From NCBI GenBank assembly GCA_024762925.1, contig JANTGM010000005.1:59735-123734 (forward strand): a stretch of 64,000 nt of DNA. Direction: 5' to 3'. Below are positions 59,389 to 64,000 of the stretch, one piece after another. The notes under the pieces are model-generated. The model was not told the origin of the DNA. It was given only the letters and a program-made list of their open reading frames with translations, and ran no database searches. This stretch comes from Kofleriaceae bacterium. GTDB lineage: Bacteria > Myxococcota_A > Polyangia > Haliangiales > Haliangiaceae. Positions within the stretch are counted from its first letter, which is position 1; each line of letters starts with the position of its first letter. The position numbers and the translations under genes were made by a program.

Positions 59389-60750
59389 CTACGGAGTTTC
59401 GTTCGGAGTGAACAGTGAGAGGATTTCTGTCGGGGCGCCATTGTCATCTTGCCCCCCAGCAATAAGAACCTGGCCGTTGCCGAGCGCAGCGGCGACCGCG
59501 TTCTTTCGAGGCAGAACCAGGGGAACCGTAGCAACGCGCTCCAGGGTTCGCACATCGAAAATCTCGGCATCCTCGATGGCGGCACCATCCTCAGCCTCGC
59601 CGCCAATGACCACCAAGAACTGATTGGTGAGAGCGACCGCTGGGTTCTTGCGCCCCGTTGCCAAGAACTCAAACACGTCGAAGGCCTCCGTATTTGGGGA
59701 ATAGCGAACCGCATCCAACGTTAGGGTGCCGTCCTCTAGCTCGCCACCCAATGTGAGCGCTTGGCCCGTAAGCAATGTGATTGTTCTGTGCTGGGTTCGC
59801 ACAAGCTCTGGCGGCGCTTGTAGATGGGTAACCTCATTGAATGCGAATATGGCTGCACCAACACCAAACTCAGAGTTGACGACATTGGCGCCCGTGACGA
59901 TAACTTGCAGGCTGTTGTCGGTGATGACGGTGGCGGCTTGACCTGTGAGACGAGCGCCATCGAGAAGCGGCTGCACGGTCCCACGAACGCCGTCGAGCAG
60001 AAGGGCAGGGTCGCCGCTTACTAAGAATTGTTCTTCTCCGACTACAGCGAGGGTGGCACGGCTTCGGGCAAACTCCTCCTCCACTACCAAGGGGCGATAC
60101 GAACCAGCGGGAGGCACACGAGTATCAAATGCGTAGCTGTCCGAACGGGGCTCTTGGTTTTCATCTTCGCCGCCAACCATGTAGAAGAACCCCGAGTTTC
60201 CTGAGGAGACTGCCATTGAGCTTCGGGCTTCGGGAAGCGGCAAGGCAGACTGAAGCGAGTGCAAATAGGTGCTGTAGACGCTGACATCGTTTACGGGACC
60301 ATCGGTGCCGAGCCCCCCTGCGAGGAGGGCTCCAAACGAGGCTTCTGTGCCACCCATGTGGGAGCGCGGAGAGGACAGCGCAATGGGCGACTGGGTGATG
60401 CTGTTGGGCGGCGCCAAAAACGCGACGACGTCTGCATCAATCGCAGCCAAGGGGAGGGGGCCAACTCGGCCTACCGCGATCCGGTCTCCGTCGGCCGCAA
60501 AGCCTTCTAGTACAAGGTCACCGGAGGTGCCGTCGGCTTCGACATCAATGCCGAGATTGAGAGTGCCATCGTCATCCCGAGTCGACGAATATGTTGCATC
60601 TCGGCCGGTGTAGGTTGCATCCAGGCGTTCGATCCGCGAGAGCAAATCGCTATCCGGGGCGGCGATTACAGAGATGCCGATTGTGCCTTCTTGCCCCGTG
60701 CAGGCCGCGAACAGACAGCTGAGAGAAACTCCGAGGAACTGCGCTCTCAC
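59389..60750 (-). CDS. Kelch-like repeat lipoprotein
   Basis: The protein is 453 aa from GTG 60750, overlapping the DUF167 stop by GTGA. A lipoprotein signal ends LFAAC. Kelch-type propeller motifs recur (MVGGEDENQEPRS, VVIGGEAEDGA, LIAGGQDDNGAPTE; the double-Gly strand ends). It would be a secreted or surface beta-propeller of unknown ligand. It is the last gene of the proC-DUF167 unit. Confidence 0.78.
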   Translation of the reverse strand: MRAQFLGVSLSCLFAACTGQEGTIGISVIAAPDSDLLSRIERLDATYTGRDATYSSTRDDDGTLNLGIDVEADGTSGDLVLEGFAADGDRIAVGRVGPLPLAAIDADVVAFLAPPNSITQSPIALSSPRSHMGGTEASFGALLAGGLGTDGPVNDVSVYSTYLHSLQSALPLPEARSSMAVSSGNSGFFYMVGGEDENQEPRSDSYAFDTRVPPAGSYRPLVVEEEFARSRATLAVVGEEQFLVSGDPALLLDGVRGTVQPLLDGARLTGQAATVITDNSLQVIVTGANVVNSEFGVGAAIFAFNEVTHLQAPPELVRTQHRTITLLTGQALTLGGELEDGTLTLDAVRYSPNTEAFDVFEFLATGRKNPAVALTNQFLVVIGGEAEDGAAIEDAEIFDVRTLERVATVPLVLPRKNAVAAALGNGQVLIAGGQDDNGAPTEILSLFTPNETP

Positions 60751-61037
60751 CGCACGGACTCCAGCACTGCTTCAACGCCAACGCCCTCGACTTCGACGGT
60801 CTTGCGGCGAGATGTGTGGCCCGCGGTGATGCGGACCTGGCTCCTCGCCACGCCAAGTGTCTTTGCCAATAGATCGACTACGGCCTGGTTTGCCGCTCCA
60901 GCAACGGGTGGGCTGAAGATAGCGACCTTGATGCGGTCGCCATGAACTGGCCCAAAGCGGAGTCGCGACGCTCGCGGTTGAACGAGAATTGGGATGCGGA
61001 CACCGCCGGGAATCGCGGTGGCAATGCCATCACTCAC
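60747..61037 (-). CDS. DUF167 / YggU-family protein
   Basis: The protein is 96 aa from GTG 61037, eight bases into proC; AGGAG sits ten bases before it, whereas a GTG at 61058 has none. The fold signature is present: RIPILVQPRASR, KVAIFSPPVAGAANQAVVDLLA, and VRITAGHTSRRKTVEV. The family is conserved and often beside proC; its function is unknown. It overlaps both neighbours, so the three genes form one unit. Confidence 0.9.
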   Translation of the reverse strand: MSDGIATAIPGGVRIPILVQPRASRLRFGPVHGDRIKVAIFSPPVAGAANQAVVDLLAKTLGVARSQVRITAGHTSRRKTVEVEGVGVEAVLESVR

Positions 61038-61839
61038 GATTGCCCAACTCCTCGGCACGATGTGCAGCTGCCTCTACGGCATTGATGAGAGTTGTTCTTA
61101 GTCCTCCAGCCTCAAGCGCATGCACACCCGCAATCGTGGTCCCGCCTGGAGAGGTCACCATGTCCTTTAGCGCTCCTGGATGCCCGTTTGTCTCCATGAG
61201 CAGTTTTGCGCTGCCAAGCATGGTCTGCGCGGCAAGGCGTAGGGCGGTGGCCCGCGGCAAACCCATCTTTACACCGGCATCCGAGAGCGCGTCGAGCACC
61301 AAAAAAACGTAGGCCGGGCCACTGCCAGATAGACCGGTCACGGCGTTCATCTGCGATTCCTTGACGACCTCGGTGATGCCAACCGCATCAAAGAGAAGTC
61401 GTGCGGTTTCCATATCGCTATCGCTCGCGTGTGTGCCCGAACAGATGGCAGTTGCGCCTGCACCAACGAGCGCTGGTGTGTTTGGCATTGCTCTTACAAC
61501 ATGAGCAGCTCCTCCCAGAGCGTTCTCAAGGAAGCCGGTTGTGAGGCCTGCGGCAACGGACACCAAGAGCGGGCTTGAGTCACAATCGCTAACTTCGGCC
61601 AAGACCTCGGCGGCAATCTGTGGCTTGACTGCGAGAACAACAACGTCTGCCCAATCGACAAGCGCGCGATTGTCGGACTCGGTCTTGGCTCCGTACTGGG
61701 TTGCCAATTCCGATACGCGGTCTTTGCGCGGGTCACTAACACCCAGCTGTACGGAGCCGCAGTTCTTCGCTAGCCCCCGAAGCAGTGCCTCGGCCATGTT
61801 GCCACCACCGAGAAATCCGATCCGCTTGCCATCGAGCAC
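61030..61839 (-). CDS. proC: Pyrroline-5-carboxylate reductase
   Basis: The protein is 269 aa from GTG 61839. The NADPH-binding start IGFLGGGNMAEAL, AVKPQ, VRAMPNTPALVGAG and the catalytic VTGLSGSGPAYVF with SPGGTTIAG are all present. It makes proline. It leads a three-gene unit with DUF167 and the Kelch lipoprotein. Confidence 0.96.
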   Translation of the reverse strand: MLDGKRIGFLGGGNMAEALLRGLAKNCGSVQLGVSDPRKDRVSELATQYGAKTESDNRALVDWADVVVLAVKPQIAAEVLAEVSDCDSSPLLVSVAAGLTTGFLENALGGAAHVVRAMPNTPALVGAGATAICSGTHASDSDMETARLLFDAVGITEVVKESQMNAVTGLSGSGPAYVFLVLDALSDAGVKMGLPRATALRLAAQTMLGSAKLLMETNGHPGALKDMVTSPGGTTIAGVHALEAGGLRTTLINAVEAAAHRAEELGNRE

Positions 61840-62106
61840 AGTGGGAACCTACTAGGACCGATTGACCGGTTCAACAGGGAGAGAAGCGTCCACTTGAGCG
61901 GGATTCGCTGCTTCCCCGACGAGTTGTACAGATCCTTTGCTCGTTTGATCGAGGGAAAATGCCCAATGCCATACCAAGCAAGGGCAACTCGTGGGATCCT
62001 TGGGCAAGCGCGGAAGTGCTGGCATCGCAAAACGTCGCTACAACGTTGACCCTCGCGACCAGCGGACGTACGGTTTGCGCAGTAAATATCAAGGGATATC
62101 TTATCT

Positions 62107-64000
62107 ATGGCTACACCAACCAAACCATGCCCGTATTGCGGCGCAGCCGTTCTTTCCACAGCAGCCCACTGCGGCACATGTGGACGCCCAATGCCCGCAG
62201 CCGCTCCACCTCCAGCAGCTGCCCCACCGGCGAAGACAATCTTTGGCATGGCGCCACCGATGATCAACCCACCTGGTCCGGCAGCGCCGGCCGCTCCAAC
62301 TTCAGCCGCTCCAGCTCCGGCAGCTCCAGCTCCAGCCGCGTTTGGAGCTCCGGGTCAGTCACCAGCCCCAGCGGCGCCGGCTTTTGGGACTCCAGGGGGG
62401 CCAGCGGCGCCTGCGTTTGGTGCTCCGGGGCAACCACCCGTAGCTCCTTTTGGAGCCCAGCCGCCAGCTGCCCAGCCACCAGCACCACAGCCACCAGCAC
62501 CACAGCCGCCAGCTGCCCAGCCAGCAGCACCACAGCCACCAGCACCATTTGGTTCTCCGGGGCAGTCGCCAGCTGCAGGTGCTCCGGCGTTTGGTGCCCC
62601 AGCTGGCGCGCCAGGTGCCCCACCAATGGGACAACCACCTGGGGTGGGAGCGCAACCGATGGGGCAGCAACCTCCAATGGGGCAACCCGGGATGGGCGCT
62701 CCGCAGATGGGCGCTCCACAGATGGGCGCTCCACAGATGGGTGCTCCGCAGATGGGCATGGGACAGCCTGATCCAATTGCCAGCCTTGCTGCCAAGCTTC
62801 CTGGCTCTGCTCCCGGAACCTTGTTTGGCGTGCCCCTCGCGACGCTTCGTGACCAGGCGCTAGAGTCCAAGGCGTTACTCATTGCCGGCATCGCTCTTCT
62901 GGCCAGTATTGTAATTCCGCTAATGCGTATTTCTCGCGGCGATGAGAGCAAGACCTTTTTCGTTTGGAGCGAGGGTATCGCCAAGTTTCCAAACATGGTC
63001 TGGCCCATAATTGCGGGCGTCGTTTACCTTTTCATCTCAAAGGCTCCTGGCCATTTGCGCGAGAAGATTCCCCCCATCGTCCTGAAGTGGGCTCCTTTCG
63101 TAGTGGCTTTTTTGGGTATTGGTATCGGTGGCTGGGGCTTTGTCTACCTAATGAAAATGATGAGCATGGGGCGAAGCATCAGCATGCCTGGCGAGCTTGT
63201 CATGCTGAATTGGGGCTATCCCATCTTGGTCTTTGGTCTTCTCGCGAGACTGGTCAACCCAAACGACTCATGGGCTCGCTACATCATTGGCGCTGGCGCC
63301 GGCATGTGTGTCTATCCCTTCTTCTCCATGATCGGTGACGCCTTTAGCTTTGATGGTGGCTTTGTCATGATTATCCACAATCTGGGCTTCATGTTGGTGC
63401 TTGCCCTCGCTGCCGGTTGCTTGGCCTTCGTTCCCACACCCCAGCAGGTTCCTCAGCTTGCCAAAGTGGACCTCCTGGCTCCAATCGTTACTGCTGTGCT
63501 TCTGTCCTGGTTGCCAGCGCAAGCCGTCCTTCTTGCCTTCTCTGAGATGTTTGACGGCGCTGGTTTCCTAACCCGCATCTTCTTCTTGCTTCACCTCCTG
63601 ATCGCATCGCTGGCCTACTTTGGTGTACTCATGCTGACGGCTCCTGAGGCCTACGACGAAGCCAAGAAGATTTTGAGCAATAACAGCGCCGGCTACCCAC
63701 AGGCTGGCGGGTTCCCTCCGCAGGGCGGAATGCCTCCGCAAGGCGGAATGCCTCCGCAAGGTGGAATGCCTCCGCAGGGCGGAATGCCTCCGCAAGGTGG
63801 AATGCCTCCACAAGGTGGAATGCCTCCGCAAGGCGGAATGCCTCCGCAGGGCGGAATGCCTCCGCAGGGCGGAATGCCTCCGCAGGGCGGAATGCCTCCG
63901 CAAGGCGGAATGCCTCCGCAAGGCGGAATGCCTCCGCAGGGCGGAATGCCTCCGCAGGGCGGAATGCCTCCGCAGGGCGGAATGCCTCCGCAGGGCGGAA
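62107..64000 (+). CDS. Zinc-ribbon, Pro-rich, multi-pass membrane protein; 3' end outside window
   Basis: The frame runs from ATG 62107 (AGGGAT upstream) to the window edge without a stop: at least 631 codons. Residues 8-26 form a zinc ribbon (CPYCG, CGTCG). A ~200-residue Pro/Ala/Gly/Gln linker follows with FGAPGQ- and GAPQM-type repeats. About seven membrane helices come next (about residues 255-510; [36 protein letters not shown]). A GGMPPQ repeat tail follows to the edge. Ribbon, linker and helices recall myxobacterial membrane proteins with GYF- or ribbon-type heads, but I recognise no family. A TTGACC (62046-62051) upstream is a weak promoter candidate. Confidence 0.78.
   Translation, partial: MATPTKPCPYCGAAVLSTAAHCGTCGRPMPAAAPPPAAAPPAKTIFGMAPPMINPPGPAAPAAPTSAAPAPAAPAPAAFGAPGQSPAPAAPAFGTPGGPAAPAFGAPGQPPVAPFGAQPPAAQPPAPQPPAPQPPAAQPAAPQPPAPFGSPGQSPAAGAPAFGAPAGAPGAPPMGQPPGVGAQPMGQQPPMGQPGMGAPQMGAPQMGAPQMGAPQMGMGQPDPIASLAAKLPGSAPGTLFGVPLATLRDQALESKALLIAGIALLASIVIPLMRISRGDESKTFFVWSEGIAKFPNMVWPIIAGVVYLFISKAPGHLREKIPPIVLKWAPFVVAFLGIGIGGWGFVYLMKMMSMGRSISMPGELVMLNWGYPILVFGLLARLVNPNDSWARYIIGAGAGMCVYPFFSMIGDAFSFDGGFVMIIHNLGFMLVLALAAGCLAFVPTPQQVPQLAKVDLLAPIVTAVLLSWLPAQAVLLAFSEMFDGAGFLTRIFFLLHLLIASLAYFGVLMLTAPEAYDEAKKILSNNSAGYPQAGGFPPQGGMPPQGGMPPQGGMPPQGGMPPQGGMPPQGGMPPQGGMPPQGGMPPQGGMPPQGGMPPQGGMPPQGGMPPQGGMPPQGGMPPQGGMPPQGG
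62692..62754 (+). repeat. 15-bp in-frame tandem repeat (GAPQM), four copies
   Basis: ATGGGCGCTCCACAG-type units with one or two synonymous changes encode GAPQM four times at the end of the Pro-rich linker. Confidence 0.85.
63715..64000 (+). repeat. 18-bp tandem repeat (PPQGGM), about 16 copies to the window edge
   Basis: CCTCCGCAGGGCGGAATG and synonymous variants (caa/cag, ggt/ggc, cca/ccg) run from 63715 to at least 64000 without a break. All copies keep the frame of the membrane protein. The total number is unknown because the array leaves the window; short-read assembly may also misjudge it. Confidence 0.92.

Noticed and set aside
63715..64000. CRISPR-like array
   Set aside because: Units are contiguous with no unique spacers, and they keep one coding frame; it is a coding tandem repeat.

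Overview
The window looks like chromosomal DNA of a myxobacterium (phylum Myxococcota) or a close relative. Several lineage-typical protein types occur together: a GYF/AgmX-type gliding or polarity protein, PilZ proteins of the Myxococcus paralogue type, a Ser/Thr kinase fused to signalling domains, a MYXO-CTERM-like tail, PEGA-repeat envelope proteins, a TIGR04563-type small protein, and many lipoproteins and MoxR/NtrC-era style regulators. The DNA is moderately GC-rich. I see no rRNA, tRNA, CRISPR array, phage or intact insertion sequence. The species cannot be fixed from sequence reading alone.

Layout. 1-3.1 kb: the 3' part of a GYF/AgmX protein (its reading frame is open at base 1), then 1.5 kb without an intact gene that holds a decayed ExbB/TolQ-like channel gene. 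3.1-9.4 kb: a poly-aspartate TPR membrane protein, an M61 peptidase lipoprotein, a PilZ-like/PEGA membrane protein and an MFS transporter. 9.5-19.8 kb: central carbon metabolism. Transketolase (+) faces a minus-strand run gap-pgk-[REC/GAF/GGDEF/Ser-Thr kinase hybrid]-tpiA-secG-dapF-lipoprotein, with a 9-bp inverted repeat upstream of gap. 20-26.3 kb: small proteins, a PilZ protein, a large secreted protein that looks like two exported proteins joined in frame, an alpha/beta hydrolase and a TIGR04563-like protein. 26.5-31.9 kb: DksA-like factor, Rieske protein, cytochrome b fused to a two-haem cytochrome c, YXWGXW-type protein and an OprO/P-like porin. 32-36.7 kb: FHA/sigma-54 activator, M15-like lipoprotein, small membrane protein, a 165-bp MITE-like element and a HEAT-repeat lipoprotein. 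36.8-39.2 kb: HAD phosphatase, HMG-CoA lyase and enoyl-CoA hydratase (leucine-type catabolism). 39.2-46.1 kb: low-complexity protein, lipoproteins, PEGA-repeat outer-membrane protein and OmpA protein. 46.3-55 kb: dnaE, LpoA-like lipoprotein, proS, pyrF, rlmB. 55-61.8 kb: membrane metallopeptidase with TPR tail, PilZ-pssA overlap, a GNAT pseudogene, and proC-DUF167-Kelch lipoprotein. 62.1-64 kb: a zinc-ribbon multi-pass membrane protein ending in an 18-bp tandem repeat that runs off the window.

Themes. Short in-frame tandem DNA repeats (15, 18, 30, 42 bp) encode low-complexity linkers in at least seven genes, which points to repeated slippage expansion. Cyclic-di-GMP-type signalling domains are scattered through the window (a GGDEF-kinase hybrid inside the glycolytic operon, PilZ proteins at 20.4 and 57.6 kb, and a PilZ-like N-terminus at 6 kb). 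The two observations I rank highest are the signalling hybrid inside the gap-pgk-tpiA cluster and the MYXO-CTERM tail read through into a second lipoprotein signal.
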